Part shown: in pieces, positions 53,943-62,935 of the stretch
How positions within the stretch are numbered: position 1 is the stretch's first letter
Layout of the letters: each line of letters opens with the position of its first letter
Origin: M55B112 sp964539395
Lineage (GTDB): Bacteria > Bacteroidota > Bacteroidia > Bacteroidales > GCA-2748055
Reading direction: 5' to 3'
NCBI GenBank assembly: GCA_964539395.1
Contig: CAZIIU010000015.1
Coordinates: 1 to 64,000 of the forward strand
DNA: 64,000 bases
Position numbers and translations under genes: made by a program
Notes under the pieces: model-generated
Databases searched by the model: none
What the model saw: the letters and a program-made list of their open reading frames with translations, nothing else
Told to the model about the DNA's origin: nothing

Positions 53943-55064
53943 ATGAACCCGGAATCCTTACAATACCAACTGGCCCTTACAATGATCCCGAAAATCGGGG
54001 CCATAACCGCCAGGAAGCTGATTGAATATATCGGATCTCCCGAAGGGGTGTTTCTCGAGAAAACCTCCAGTCTGCGAACTATTCCTGGCGTAGGGGATTA
54101 TCTGGCCTCACAGGTATCGGCAAAAAACTACCTGGCTGAAGCTCTAACAGAAATTCAACAGATGGAGAAAAGAGGTATCTCCTCTGTCTGGTACCAGGAT
54201 GAATCCTATCCCCGCCGGCTGAAAAATTGTGCAGATGCCCCGCTGCTGCTCTTTTACAGGGGAAATTCAATGTTCAACCGCTCCAAAACCCTCAGTATTG
54301 TGGGAACGCGGAGTGCAACACATTACGGAAGGGAAGTATGTGAAGCGATCATATCAAAACTGTCAGAAGGTTATCCCGACCTGGTGATAGTGAGCGGACT
54401 GGCATATGGGATAGATATTATGGCGCATCGTTTTGCAATGAAATACGGACTCGACACCTGGGCTGTACTGGCACACGGACTTCATACGGTTTACCCCGCC
54501 TCCCATTCCGAAGTTGCCGGACGAATAATGAAAAAGGGCAGAATCCTGTCAGATTTTCCAACCACGATAAAGCCGGAGAGAAACAATTTTATCCGCCGCA
54601 ACCGGATCATCGCCGGAATATCAGAAGCAACGCTGGTTATTGAATCGGGACCAAAAGGAGGAGCTCTGATCACCGCAGAACTGGCAGCCTCCTACAACCG
54701 GGAGGTGTTTGCAGTTCCCGGAAGGGTTGGAGACACCTATTCATCGGGCTGTAACCTACTTATTCAGAACAACATTGCAGCGCTTATCGAAAGTGGAACC
54801 GATATTGAAAAACAGCTCGGGTGGGAACCGGAGGTAATACCATCAGAGCCCAAAAAAGCTATCGAAGAACCCCTATCAGAAGAAGAACGGCTAATCCTTC
54901 AGGCGATCATTGAAGAGCCGGGGATCGGACAGGAGATTCTTAGTATCCGCACCGGGATTCCCCTCCAGAAATTATCCGGTACCCTGCTCATAATGGAACT
55001 GCGTAAATGGATCACCCTATTGCCGGGTAACCTGTACAGGGCATCTGTTCAGTTTACAGGATAG
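53943..55064 (+). CDS. dprA: DNA processing protein DprA
   Basis: A 373-residue protein of the DprA/Smf family, which loads RecA on single-stranded DNA taken up by transformation. An N-terminal HhH-like segment (MIPKIGAITARKLIEYIGS) precedes the Rossmann-like core with LSIVGTRSATHYGRE (about residue 119), IVSGLAYGIDIMAHRFAM, RNRIIAGISEATLVIESGPKGGALITAELA in parts, and FAVPGRVGDTYSSGCNLLI. A C-terminal winged-helix DML1-like domain follows (EPGIGQEILSIRTGIPLQKL). Competence genes are not otherwise visible here. Confidence 0.95.
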   Translation: MNPESLQYQLALTMIPKIGAITARKLIEYIGSPEGVFLEKTSSLRTIPGVGDYLASQVSAKNYLAEALTEIQQMEKRGISSVWYQDESYPRRLKNCADAPLLLFYRGNSMFNRSKTLSIVGTRSATHYGREVCEAIISKLSEGYPDLVIVSGLAYGIDIMAHRFAMKYGLDTWAVLAHGLHTVYPASHSEVAGRIMKKGRILSDFPTTIKPERNNFIRRNRIIAGISEATLVIESGPKGGALITAELAASYNREVFAVPGRVGDTYSSGCNLLIQNNIAALIESGTDIEKQLGWEPEVIPSEPKKAIEEPLSEEERLILQAIIEEPGIGQEILSIRTGIPLQKLSGTLLIMELRKWITLLPGNLYRASVQFTG

Positions 55065-55083
55065 ATTCCTTCTATTATCTGTC

Positions 55084-55111
55084 ATCCCGGATTTCAGCTA
55101 CGGTCCGGGAT
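55084..55111. terminator. Possible bidirectional terminator hairpin
   Basis: A perfect 8-bp inverted repeat ATCCCGGA/TCCGGGAT (55084-55091, 55104-55111) with a 12-nt loop lies between the convergent dprA and phosphohexomutase genes. There is no strong T-run, so Rho-independent termination is uncertain. Confidence 0.45.
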
Positions 55112-55128
55112 CCAAGGCGTTTAGATAC

Positions 55129-56637
55129 TCAACCATCCAGCCCTGAAATATCCAGTTCCCTGAACAACTTTAACAGCTCCTTCAAGCGTGCAGCAATCCT
55201 GTTCACCCCTCCCACTAAATCCGATTCGATGTTCAAGGGCATCACCGGATCATGCAATGAAAGACGCAACAGGAACCAGCCCTTTTCATCCTCATTGGCA
55301 CATCTTACCCGTATGCCCTCGTAATTCGGATTAACTACCTTCCAGCCTTCCTGCGATATCGCCAGTTGTTCAAGTTTTGCAATCACCTGGTTACCGTACT
55401 CCACAAAATTCTCCGTTGCTATGGAAAACCTGAACTCCCTGCTCTCTGCCGGCGATTCAAGATGGGCGATCAGACCGGTAAGCTCACCTCCCTGTACACG
55501 GAGACGCGCCATCTCAACCAGCAGCTTAGCCACCAGATAGGCGCCATCATCCAGGAAAAAATTCTCCTTAAGGGCAGCGTGACCTGAAGTTTCAATGGCC
55601 AGGTGGCACTCCTTACCTTCTTCGTTCAGGCGAATAGCCTCATTAATGACGTTCTTGTATCCCCGCTTAAACCTGTGATGAACCCCCTTCAAATCAGATT
55701 CAATGAATTTTGTTAAGCCGTCAGAGGTGATTGAATCGGTTACAACAATGCTTCCCGGGTGCTCCTTCAGCACTAAGGCAGAAGTAAGCGCGATCAGGTC
55801 GTTCCTGTTAACTGGATTTCCATTACGGTCAACCACCGCTGCCCGGTCAACATCCGTATCGAAGATGATTCCCAGATCGGCTTTATGCCTCACCACTGCG
55901 CCACAGATAGATTCCATCGCCTCCTCACTCTCCGGGTTCGGAACATGGTTCGGAAAACGTCCATCCGGTTGCAGGTATTGGCTTCCTTCAATGTTGGCCC
56001 CCAGGGGTTCCAACACCTTTGTAGCAAAAAAACCGCCTGCCCCGTTTCCGGCATCCACAATAATCCTGGCACCCTTCAACGGCCTGTTATACTCTTCCTG
56101 GTTCCTTACCTCTTCACGAATGTATGCCACCAAAGAGGCCGCATATTCAGAGATAATATCTGTTGTTTCGCTACTCCCTGTTTTCGATGATTCTGCAAAA
56201 GTACCTCTCCGGGCAATCTCAAGTATCTCAGAAATATCCCTCTTATCCAGACCTCCTTCAGCTGTAAAAAATTTTAAACCGTTCCTGTTGAACGGCAGGT
56301 GACTTGCTGTAAGCATCACACCGGCTGAAGCCTTAATGCGATCGCTCTTCGTTATCATGAACATGGCGGGCGTAGATGCGAGACCGCAATCGAGCACATT
56401 ACCTCCCATAAAGGTAATTCCTTCTGAGAATGCCCTTTTCAGGGATGCACCGCTGATGCGGGAATCCATTCCTATGCCAACGGTAATATCAGAAAACCCC
56501 TTGCTCCTGAGCCAGGTCATAAAGGACTTTCCCAAACGTACCAACAGGTCGGGAGTAAGATTCACATTTTCACCTTTAATGCCTTCAAGAGCCACACCCC
56601 TGATATCCGATCCGTTTTGAAGTTCTTTCCAGTTCAT
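55129..56637 (-). CDS. Phosphomannomutase/phosphoglucomutase family protein
   Basis: A 502-residue alpha-D-phosphohexomutase. The N-terminal SDIRGVALEG is the first conserved segment, the phosphoserine loop is TASHLPFNRNG (about residues 109-119), the Mg2+ loop is FDTDVDRAAVVD, and ETSGHAALKENFFLDDGAY is the sugar-binding loop. The C-terminal domain contributes RVRCANEDEKGWFLLRLS. It interconverts hexose 1- and 6-phosphates, probably mannose or glucose, feeding envelope glycans. Catalytic Ser is in SHLPFN rather than the commoner SHNP, a variant seen in eukaryote-like and plant/bacterial relatives. Confidence 0.9.
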   Translation of the reverse strand: MNWKELQNGSDIRGVALEGIKGENVNLTPDLLVRLGKSFMTWLRSKGFSDITVGIGMDSRISGASLKRAFSEGITFMGGNVLDCGLASTPAMFMITKSDRIKASAGVMLTASHLPFNRNGLKFFTAEGGLDKRDISEILEIARRGTFAESSKTGSSETTDIISEYAASLVAYIREEVRNQEEYNRPLKGARIIVDAGNGAGGFFATKVLEPLGANIEGSQYLQPDGRFPNHVPNPESEEAMESICGAVVRHKADLGIIFDTDVDRAAVVDRNGNPVNRNDLIALTSALVLKEHPGSIVVTDSITSDGLTKFIESDLKGVHHRFKRGYKNVINEAIRLNEEGKECHLAIETSGHAALKENFFLDDGAYLVAKLLVEMARLRVQGGELTGLIAHLESPAESREFRFSIATENFVEYGNQVIAKLEQLAISQEGWKVVNPNYEGIRVRCANEDEKGWFLLRLSLHDPVMPLNIESDLVGGVNRIAARLKELLKLFRELDISGLDG

Positions 56638-56952
56638 ATTATTAATGCACGATCAAACTCTTATGAAGAGTAATTTAGACAACATCAATTGGATTCTTTA
56701 AGGTGCACAAAACACAAATTCACCCGTCTCAAATGCCGTTCAAATTTACATAATATGATCATATATCGCCATCAAAATTGAAATCGATATAAATTGAGCA
56801 GATTATGTTAAAAAACATTCTCAAAAAGTTATATTTGCCGATGTATTTAAATTTTTGAAATTTTTTTTTGAAACCTATGTGTTACCATCATTACACTGCT
56901 TACTCAATAATAAACTGATACTTAACTCTAACAATTAAACCCTAAGTAAAAA
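56638..56952. other. AT-rich intergenic region with gdhA promoter
   Basis: A 315-bp divergent region. It holds the gdhA -7 element (56830-56837), a 12-bp palindrome ATATGATCATAT (56753-56764) that could be an operator, and a small inverted repeat ACTCTT/AAGAGT (56657-56671) in the phosphohexomutase leader. No gene is seen. Confidence 0.7.
56830..56837 (+). promoter_or_regulatory. gdhA -7 promoter element
   Basis: TATATTTG matches TAnnTTTG exactly. It predicts a leader of about 110 nt, long for this genome, containing runs of T (56860-56869) that might serve control by attenuation. Confidence 0.6.
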
Positions 56953-58290
56953 ATGGATCCAAAACTCGAACAATTCATGGCCGTAATCAAGGCCAAAAAC
57001 CCGGCCCAGCCGGAATTCTACCAGGCTGTTCATGAGGTGGCCGAATCCCTTATCCCCTTTATTGAAGAGAATCCCAAGTATAAATATGCAAGAATTCTGG
57101 AGCGCATTGCAGAACCTGAGCGCATCATCATATTCAGGGTGCCCTGGATCAACGACAAAGGAGACGTTGAGATCAACCGCGGCTTCCGCATCGAAATGAA
57201 TTCCGCCATTGGTCCGTATAAGGGCGGACTTCGTTTTCACCCAACCGTGAACCTCAGCATCCTCAAATTCCTGGCGTTTGAGCAGGTATTTAAGAACAGT
57301 CTTACCACCCTGCCCATGGGAGGGGGAAAAGGCGGTTCTGACTTCGATCCCAAGGGAAAGTCGGACAATGAGGTGATGCGCTTCTGTCAGAGCTTCATGA
57401 CTGAACTGTGCCGGCACATAGGTCCGGAAACAGATGTCCCTGCAGGCGATATTGGTGTTGGCGGACGGGAGATTGGGTATCTGTTTGGTCAGTACAAACG
57501 GATCAGAAATGAATTTACCGGTGTGCTCACCGGTAAGGGACTTGAATGGGGAGGCAGCCTGATCAGACCGGAGGCTACCGGCTATGGAGCTGTATATTTC
57601 GCCCAGGAGATGCTCTCCACCAAAAATGATTCACTCGAAGGAAAAACTGTCACCGTCTCCGGATCGGGCAATGTGGCACAATTTACCACCCAAAAAGTCA
57701 CCGAACTTGGGGGCAGGGTTGTTACGCTTTCTGATTCAGCAGGATTTATTTACGATCCCAATGGGATTGATGAGGAGAAACTTGCATGGGTAATGGATCT
57801 GAAGAATATCAGGCGGGGAAGAATCAGCGAATATGCCGAAAAATTCGGATGCGAGTACCATGAGGACAAGCGTCCCTGGAGCGTACCATGCGATGTTGCA
57901 TTCCCCTCCGCTACGGAAAATGAAATCAACAAAACCGATGCAGAAACACTTGTTAATAATAACTGCAGGGTTATCAGCGAAGGAGCAAACATGCCATCCA
58001 CACCGGAAGCAATTGAGGTCTACCAGCACAACAAGTTATTATATGGTCCGGGCAAAGCTGCCAATGCCGGTGGTGTAGCAGTATCGGGACTGGAAATGAC
58101 ACAAAACTCCATGCGGTTGCCATGGAGCCGTGAAGAGGTGGATGAACGGCTTCATACCATAATGAAGAATATCCACGCCACCTGTGTAAAGTTCGGCTCC
58201 GAAGGAGGATATGTCGATTATGTGAAGGGTGCCAATATTGGCGGTTTTGTCAAAGTGGCCAATGCAATGCTCGCTCAGGGGGTGGTGTAA
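56953..58290 (+). CDS. gdhA: NADP-type glutamate dehydrogenase
   Basis: A 445-residue hexameric glutamate dehydrogenase (GDH-I, about 450 residues) that assimilates ammonia onto 2-oxoglutarate. GPYKGGLRFHPTVNLSILKF and LPMGGGKGGSDFDPKGKSD hold the substrate-binding and catalytic Lys residues. PAGDIGVGGREIGYLFGQY is the conserved Asp segment, and VSGSGNVAQFTTQKV is the nucleotide fold glycine loop. NAGGVAVSGLEMTQNS near the C-terminus is the family block. It is followed by a strong terminator, so it is a single-gene unit. Confidence 0.97.
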   Translation: MDPKLEQFMAVIKAKNPAQPEFYQAVHEVAESLIPFIEENPKYKYARILERIAEPERIIIFRVPWINDKGDVEINRGFRIEMNSAIGPYKGGLRFHPTVNLSILKFLAFEQVFKNSLTTLPMGGGKGGSDFDPKGKSDNEVMRFCQSFMTELCRHIGPETDVPAGDIGVGGREIGYLFGQYKRIRNEFTGVLTGKGLEWGGSLIRPEATGYGAVYFAQEMLSTKNDSLEGKTVTVSGSGNVAQFTTQKVTELGGRVVTLSDSAGFIYDPNGIDEEKLAWVMDLKNIRRGRISEYAEKFGCEYHEDKRPWSVPCDVAFPSATENEINKTDAETLVNNNCRVISEGANMPSTPEAIEVYQHNKLLYGPGKAANAGGVAVSGLEMTQNSMRLPWSREEVDERLHTIMKNIHATCVKFGSEGGYVDYVKGANIGGFVKVANAMLAQGVV

Positions 58291-58316
58291 CCCTGCTATT
58301 CCGTTTTACTTTTTAA

Positions 58317-58349
58317 CTGCCTGCGCAAATCGTCGCAGGCAGTTTTTTT
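58317..58349 (+). terminator. Rho-independent terminator after gdhA
   Basis: A perfect 9-bp GC-rich stem CTGCCTGCG/CGCAGGCAG (58317-58325, 58334-58342) with an 8-nt loop is followed by seven T, 26 bp past the gdhA stop. Confidence 0.95.
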
Positions 58350-58409
58350 ATGTACGGTTTACTTAAACCTACCTGTTTTACAGCCTGTTTTTTCGCCTGA
58401 AAGAATCGC

Positions 58410-58417
58410 TATTTTTG
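58410..58417 (+). promoter_or_regulatory. tatD -7 promoter element
   Basis: TATTTTTG matches TAnnTTTG exactly and ends 7 nt before the tatD ATG, predicting a start of transcription at or within a base or two of the ATG. Confidence 0.6.
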
Positions 58418-58424
58418 TAGCCAA

Positions 58425-59207
58425 ATGCAGTATGAGTTGACAGATACACATGCGCACCTCTATTTAAAGGCGTTCAGAAATGACATCGACGAGGTGATCT
58501 CCCGTGCAGTGGGTCGCGGCGTAAAACGCATATTTCTACCCAATCTCGACCAAACTACGGTTCAGGAAATGAATCGTTTATGCAAAAAGTATAAAGGAAT
58601 CTGTTTCCCGATGATCGGGCTGCATCCGACATCTGTGAAGGAGAATTACATGGATGAACTCTCCGTCCTGGAAAATGAACTGAACAATGATAAATACATT
58701 GCTGTAGGAGAAACCGGTATCGATCTGTATTGGGATCAAACTTATCTTGATGAACAGCGTATCGCGTTTCTTACACAGTTAACCTGGGCAAAGGATAGAG
58801 CTCTACCGGTAGTTATCCATGCCAGGGAGTCATTTGATGAGATCTTTGAGGTAATGGACCAGGTATACACCCCGGATTTAAAAGGTGTATTTCACAGCTT
58901 CACAGGAAACAAGGACCAGCTAAAAAAGATACTCTCCTACGGTTTCTATATCGGTATCAATGGGATCGCCACTTTTAAAAACTCAGACATGGACCATATA
59001 GTCAGGGAAATTCCCCCTGAAAATCTTCTCATCGAAACGGATTCCCCTTTCCTTGCGCCTTCACCACACCGTGGAAAAAGAAATGAAAGCGCCTATGTAC
59101 TTGAAATAGCGAAAAAAATTGCAGAGATAATGGGGGTGGAAATAGACGAGGTGGCCAACATAACGACGAAAAATGCGTTAACTCTTTTTAGCAGAACGAA
59201 CCGGTAA
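58425..59207 (+). CDS. tatD: TatD-family metal-dependent hydrolase
   Basis: A 260-residue TIM-barrel nuclease of the TatD family (3'-5' DNA exonuclease or D-aminoacyl-tRNA-type activities are reported). Metal ligands are visible in DTHAHLYL (7-14), VGETGIDLYWD, VIHARES, GVFHSFTGN and IETDSPFLAPSPHRGKRNE. The ATG at 58425 gives the expected start a few residues before HxH. It stands alone between terminator-isolated gdhA and ansA. Confidence 0.95.
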   Translation: MQYELTDTHAHLYLKAFRNDIDEVISRAVGRGVKRIFLPNLDQTTVQEMNRLCKKYKGICFPMIGLHPTSVKENYMDELSVLENELNNDKYIAVGETGIDLYWDQTYLDEQRIAFLTQLTWAKDRALPVVIHARESFDEIFEVMDQVYTPDLKGVFHSFTGNKDQLKKILSYGFYIGINGIATFKNSDMDHIVREIPPENLLIETDSPFLAPSPHRGKRNESAYVLEIAKKIAEIMGVEIDEVANITTKNALTLFSRTNR

Positions 59208-59320
59208 AACTTATTGAAGATGATCGCCGTAAACCAAAGCAAAGCCATGGTCGTAAAAGATGTCAAAACCTTAATAACTGCTCAACGCATCTAACTTTCT
59301 TAACCTTAGATCCCTCGATA

Positions 59321-60355
59321 ATGTCGGACAACAATGGAATATTGCTGATCTACACCGGTGGAACCATCGGCATGGTAAAGGATCCCCACAACGGGGTTCT
59401 GAAACCATTCGATTTTTCCGATGTAAGTGAGAAAATACCTGAACTGCAGCGATTCGGATTCTCCATCGATACCATCCAGTTCAAATCACCCGTAGATTCT
59501 TCCAATATCCATCCCGGATTCTGGATCGAAATTGCCGATATCATAGAAGCAAATTACGACAAGTACCTGGGTTTTGTTGTACTCCACGGGACCGACACGA
59601 TGGCATACTCAGCATCGGCACTGAGTTTTATGCTTGAAAACCTCTCAAAACCCGTAATATTCACAGGTGCCCAACTCCCTATCGGAACATTGCGCACCGA
59701 TGGAAAGGAAAACCTGATCACTGCTGTAGAGATAGCAGCATCCCTCGAAAACGGGAGACCTGTGGTACCTGAAGTATGCATCTATTTTGAAAGCAAATTA
59801 TACCGTGGTAACCGCACTACCAAAGTCAATGCCGAACACTTCAATGCATTCCAGTCTGCCAACTACCCCTACCTGGCCAAAGCAGGTGTTGAATTGGTGT
59901 TCAACCGTGAATTCATTATCTACACGGAGAGAACCGAACCACTTGTGGTTCACAGAAAGTTCTGCGACCAGATTACCATCATCAAACTGTTTCCTGGAAT
60001 CAACAGGAAATATATGGACTCTATTCTCGGAATCGAATCCCTGAAGGCGGTCATCCTGGAAACATACGGAGCAGGAAACGCACCGTCGGAGGAGTGGTTT
60101 ATGAAAAGAATCCGCAGGGCAACGGAGAGAGATATCATTATGCTCGACGTAACGCAATGCAGCCGGGGCAGTGTCGAACTCGGCCGCTATCACACCAGTC
60201 AGACACTCCTGGAGGCCGGTGTTATCAGCGGTTACGATATTACCACAGAAGCTGCAACCACCAAATTGATGATCCTCCTCGCACAGGAACTCAGCTCCGA
60301 AGAGATTAAAATGCTTTTAAATAAATCTCTTAAGGGAGAAATAACTGTTCACTAA
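59321..60355 (+). CDS. ansA: Type I L-asparaginase
   Basis: A 344-residue cytoplasmic asparaginase with no signal peptide. The first catalytic Thr is in LLIYTGGTIGMV (5-16), the second in VVLHGTDTMAYSASAL (about residues 86-101). FTGAQLPIGTLRTDGKENL follows, and AVILETYGAGNAP is a further conserved block. It hydrolyses asparagine to aspartate and ammonia. The type I cytosolic form is indicated by length and the missing leader. A near -7 match TAACTTTC lies at 59292-59299. Confidence 0.95.
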   Translation: MSDNNGILLIYTGGTIGMVKDPHNGVLKPFDFSDVSEKIPELQRFGFSIDTIQFKSPVDSSNIHPGFWIEIADIIEANYDKYLGFVVLHGTDTMAYSASALSFMLENLSKPVIFTGAQLPIGTLRTDGKENLITAVEIAASLENGRPVVPEVCIYFESKLYRGNRTTKVNAEHFNAFQSANYPYLAKAGVELVFNREFIIYTERTEPLVVHRKFCDQITIIKLFPGINRKYMDSILGIESLKAVILETYGAGNAPSEEWFMKRIRRATERDIIMLDVTQCSRGSVELGRYHTSQTLLEAGVISGYDITTEAATTKLMILLAQELSSEEIKMLLNKSLKGEITVH

Positions 60356-60561
60356 GAATATTTATATTTTTTTTTTGTAATTTGCGCCGCGATTCTATTT
60401 ACAATTCAGTAAATTAGCAAGTCGCAAGTTCTTACCATATCCGTGGGTGGTTTTTTGGAGACAGCAGCTATAGCTTTGGAGCGAACCGGATTGGAACGAT
60501 AGAATTGCATAAATGTTCTTATATATAACCGACTGAAAGGGTGCGAACCCAAATATTGACT

Positions 60562-60649
60562 GGAGAGGTGCAGGAGTGGCTGAACTGGCACGCCTGGAAA
60601 GCGTGTGTACCTCAAAAGGGTACCGAGGGTTCGAATCCCTCTCTCTCCG
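60562..60649 (+). tRNA. tRNA-Ser (anticodon GGA)
   Basis: An 88-nt class II tRNA. Acceptor strands GGAGAGG (60562-60568) and TCTCTCC (60642-60648, one G-T pair) are followed by the discriminator G; CCA is not encoded. The anticodon stem CACGC/GCGTG encloses CTGGAAA, giving anticodon GGA. A long variable arm with GTACC/GGTAC fits serine. The T arm is GAGGG-TTCGAAT-CCCTC. The upstream gap 60356-60561 holds nothing recognised. Confidence 0.98.
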
Positions 60650-60705
60650 CGATAAAATCAATTAAAACGTTTAATAATCAGAAAGTTTAACAAACATTAA
60701 CAACA

Positions 60706-61533
60706 ATGAAAAAACTATTTGCGCTAATAGCAGTTTTCGGAATGCTTATAATGGGAGCGTCCGTATTTGCACAGGAAGATCCGGCAACAGAGACCTCTGC
60801 CGCTGATGACACTTCACAGGTAGCTGAAGAAGTTGTTCAGGCTGAAGCCCCTGCTACAGAGCAGTCAACTGCTCCGGATAAGGAAGAAGGTGCATTGAGT
60901 GTCTTGCACACCAACCTGAAAACAAAATTCATTGAGGGTGGTGCCAGCTTTATGGGCGCGGTTCTGATGACCCTTATTTTCGGTCTGGCACTCGCATTTG
61001 AAAGGATCATCTACCTGAGTCTTGCATCAACGAATACAGAAAAACTGCTTGTTGCAGTAGAAGCTGCGCTTGAAGAAGGAGGCATAGAAGCAGCAAAAGA
61101 TGTGTGCCGTAATAACCGTGGTCCGGTGGCAAGTATTTTTTATCAGGGACTCGACAGGGCCGACCAGGGGATTGATGTAGTCGAAAAATCAGTTGTCTCC
61201 TATGGTAGTGTTCAAATGGGACTCCTGGAGAAGAATCTTTCATGGATTTCACTGTTTATTGCAGTTGCACCGATGCTTGGGTTTATGGGTACTGTAATCG
61301 GTATGATCCAGGCATTTGACAAGATCCAGGAGCAGGGCGATGTCTCTCCAACGGTTGTGGCTGGTGGTATCAAGGTTGCACTTATCACTACAGTTACAGG
61401 TCTGATTGTTGCAATCATCCTGCAATTTTTCTATAACTACTTGATATCCAAGGTTGATTCGATCGTAAATCGTATGGAAGACGCTTCCATCTCCCTGGTT
61501 GATATGTTGGTAAAGCACAATCTTAAAAAATAA
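60706..61533 (+). CDS. exbB: MotA/TolQ/ExbB proton channel family protein
   Basis: A 275-residue inner-membrane protein. A signal-like helix (residues 3-22) precedes an acidic, Ala/Glu/Thr-rich periplasmic stretch of about 45 residues, then the ExbB core with three helices. The core shows FMGAVLMTLIFGLALAFERI, WISLFIAVAPMLGFMGTVIGMIQAF (cited in parts as APMLGFMGTVIGMI) and GGIKVALITTVTGLIVAI. The last two contain the conserved Gly and Thr of the proton pathway. With the two ExbD proteins it would power TonB-type outer-membrane transport. It starts a four-gene operon 56 bp after tRNA-Ser. Confidence 0.92.
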   Translation: MKKLFALIAVFGMLIMGASVFAQEDPATETSAADDTSQVAEEVVQAEAPATEQSTAPDKEEGALSVLHTNLKTKFIEGGASFMGAVLMTLIFGLALAFERIIYLSLASTNTEKLLVAVEAALEEGGIEAAKDVCRNNRGPVASIFYQGLDRADQGIDVVEKSVVSYGSVQMGLLEKNLSWISLFIAVAPMLGFMGTVIGMIQAFDKIQEQGDVSPTVVAGGIKVALITTVTGLIVAIILQFFYNYLISKVDSIVNRMEDASISLVDMLVKHNLKK

Positions 61534-61539
61534 CAGACT

Positions 61540-62232
61540 ATGTCTTATTCTAAAATATCATCGATCACATTAATTGTGGTTGCTACAATCTCGGTGATAG
61601 TCATCCTGTTCTTTTATATCAGTCCAAGAACAGTTGATATCATCGAACTGGAGGCACGTGTGGAACAGCTTCTCACTGAAGGTGCCCTGCCAGATCAGCC
61701 TGAACCCGGAGTCGCAGCAGAGGTTGACACCATGATGGTTGACAGTCTGGAAGCAGCTGAAACTGATGAAGCGGTTATCGCTGAAGAAGACAGTGCTGCC
61801 ATGATTGCATCTGTTGAAGAGGAGATGCCGCTTAAAGAGATAACACCGGAAGAGGTCGACCTGAAAGATCACCTGAGTAACTGGGAAATTATGGTTTATA
61901 AGCGGACAGATTATGCACTTGGCTGGGCCTATATTCTGCTTGCCATTGCTGCCATTGCAGCCATCTTGTTTCCCCTGGTAACAATTGTAACCGATGTCAG
62001 GGCAATCTTAAGAATGCTCATGGTTGTCGGAGCTGCTGCTGTACTGCTGCTGGTATCATACTTTGTCTTCGCATCAGACACACCAATTCAGATTCTCGGA
62101 TACACAGGTACGGATAATACCAATCCGGTTGCGCTGAAATGGATCGGAACAGGGTTGTTTTCAACCTATATCATTTTCGGTATAGCAATTCTTTCTATAC
62201 TCTACTTTGAAGTTGTTAGTATATTCAAATAA
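61540..62232 (+). CDS. Membrane protein of ExbB-ExbD operon (unknown)
   Basis: A 230-residue protein with four predicted helices: about 10-28, 128-147 (YILLAIAAIAAILFPLV), 154-173 (MLMVVGAAAVLLLVSYFVFA) and 204-224. Between helix 1 and 2 lies a very acidic periplasmic segment (about 35-115: EEDSAAMIASVEEEM, PEEVDLKDHLSNWEIMVYKR). It is 6 bp after exbB and 58 bp before exbD. It is recurrent in Bacteroidota ExbB/ExbD operons, but I know no assigned function. A scaffold or accessory subunit of the proton-channel complex is an inference. Confidence 0.8.
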   Translation: MSYSKISSITLIVVATISVIVILFFYISPRTVDIIELEARVEQLLTEGALPDQPEPGVAAEVDTMMVDSLEAAETDEAVIAEEDSAAMIASVEEEMPLKEITPEEVDLKDHLSNWEIMVYKRTDYALGWAYILLAIAAIAAILFPLVTIVTDVRAILRMLMVVGAAAVLLLVSYFVFASDTPIQILGYTGTDNTNPVALKWIGTGLFSTYIIFGIAILSILYFEVVSIFK

Positions 62233-62290
62233 TATTTCAGGGGATCCCGGTATTTGAAACCACCGGAATCCCCTTTAAATTGGAAACCCA

Positions 62291-62935
62291 ATGGCAAAAA
62301 GAGAATTACAAGAGGTTAATGCAGGATCAATGGCCGATATTGCCTTCCTGTTGCTGATCTTCTTCCTGGTTGCCACTACAATGGATGTTGATACCGGACT
62401 TACACGACTGCTTCCACCTATCCCGGAGGATGAACAGGAGCAGGAGGTTCAGGTGAAAAAAAGAAATGTCCTGGTAGTACTTATCAACAGGAACGACCAG
62501 TTAATGGTCAGAAACGAATTTGGTACCAGGATCGATGAGTTAAAGGATATCACAATGGAATTCTTCCTGAATCCAACCAACGATCCGAATCTGCCCGAAA
62601 AGGAAGAGGCTGAAATACAATTTCCTCCCGGATCTTCCCCGTTGCTCCCGTCAGATGGCGTTTGGAGAGGAAGGGTATCCAAAGGTGTTATCTCTCTTCA
62701 GAACGACAGGTCTACAACATATAAAAAATACCTGCTCGTGCAGAACGAACTGGTAGCTGCAGTGAATCAGCTGCGGCAGGATTTCAGTAAACTTTACTTT
62801 GATAAGGACTTTAATAATCTGAATATGAACATTCCGGAGGAAAAAGAGATTGCTGAAGCGATCAGGAAAGTTTATAAAATGAATATTTCAGAGGCAGAAC
62901 CTAAAAGTATAGAAAATATAGGAGGGCCAAGGTAA
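62291..62935 (+). CDS. exbD: ExbD/TolR-family biopolymer transport protein (1)
   Basis: A 214-residue single-pass protein. The N-terminus NAGSMADIAFLLLIFFLVAT contains the conserved Asp of the transmembrane helix that carries protons with ExbB. A periplasmic domain follows: VQVKKRNVLVVLINRNDQLM is the usual ExbD beta-strand region, and the remainder is longer than E. coli ExbD (141), with an extended insertion around 95-150. The stop overlaps the next start by one base (TAATG). Confidence 0.93.
   Translation: MAKRELQEVNAGSMADIAFLLLIFFLVATTMDVDTGLTRLLPPIPEDEQEQEVQVKKRNVLVVLINRNDQLMVRNEFGTRIDELKDITMEFFLNPTNDPNLPEKEEAEIQFPPGSSPLLPSDGVWRGRVSKGVISLQNDRSTTYKKYLLVQNELVAAVNQLRQDFSKLYFDKDFNNLNMNIPEEKEIAEAIRKVYKMNISEAEPKSIENIGGPR

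Noticed and set aside
60395..60661. Minus-strand frames across tRNA-Ser giving RRERDSNPRYPFEV-type protein
   Set aside because: This is the well-known spurious translation of the antisense of a serine tRNA, not a gene.
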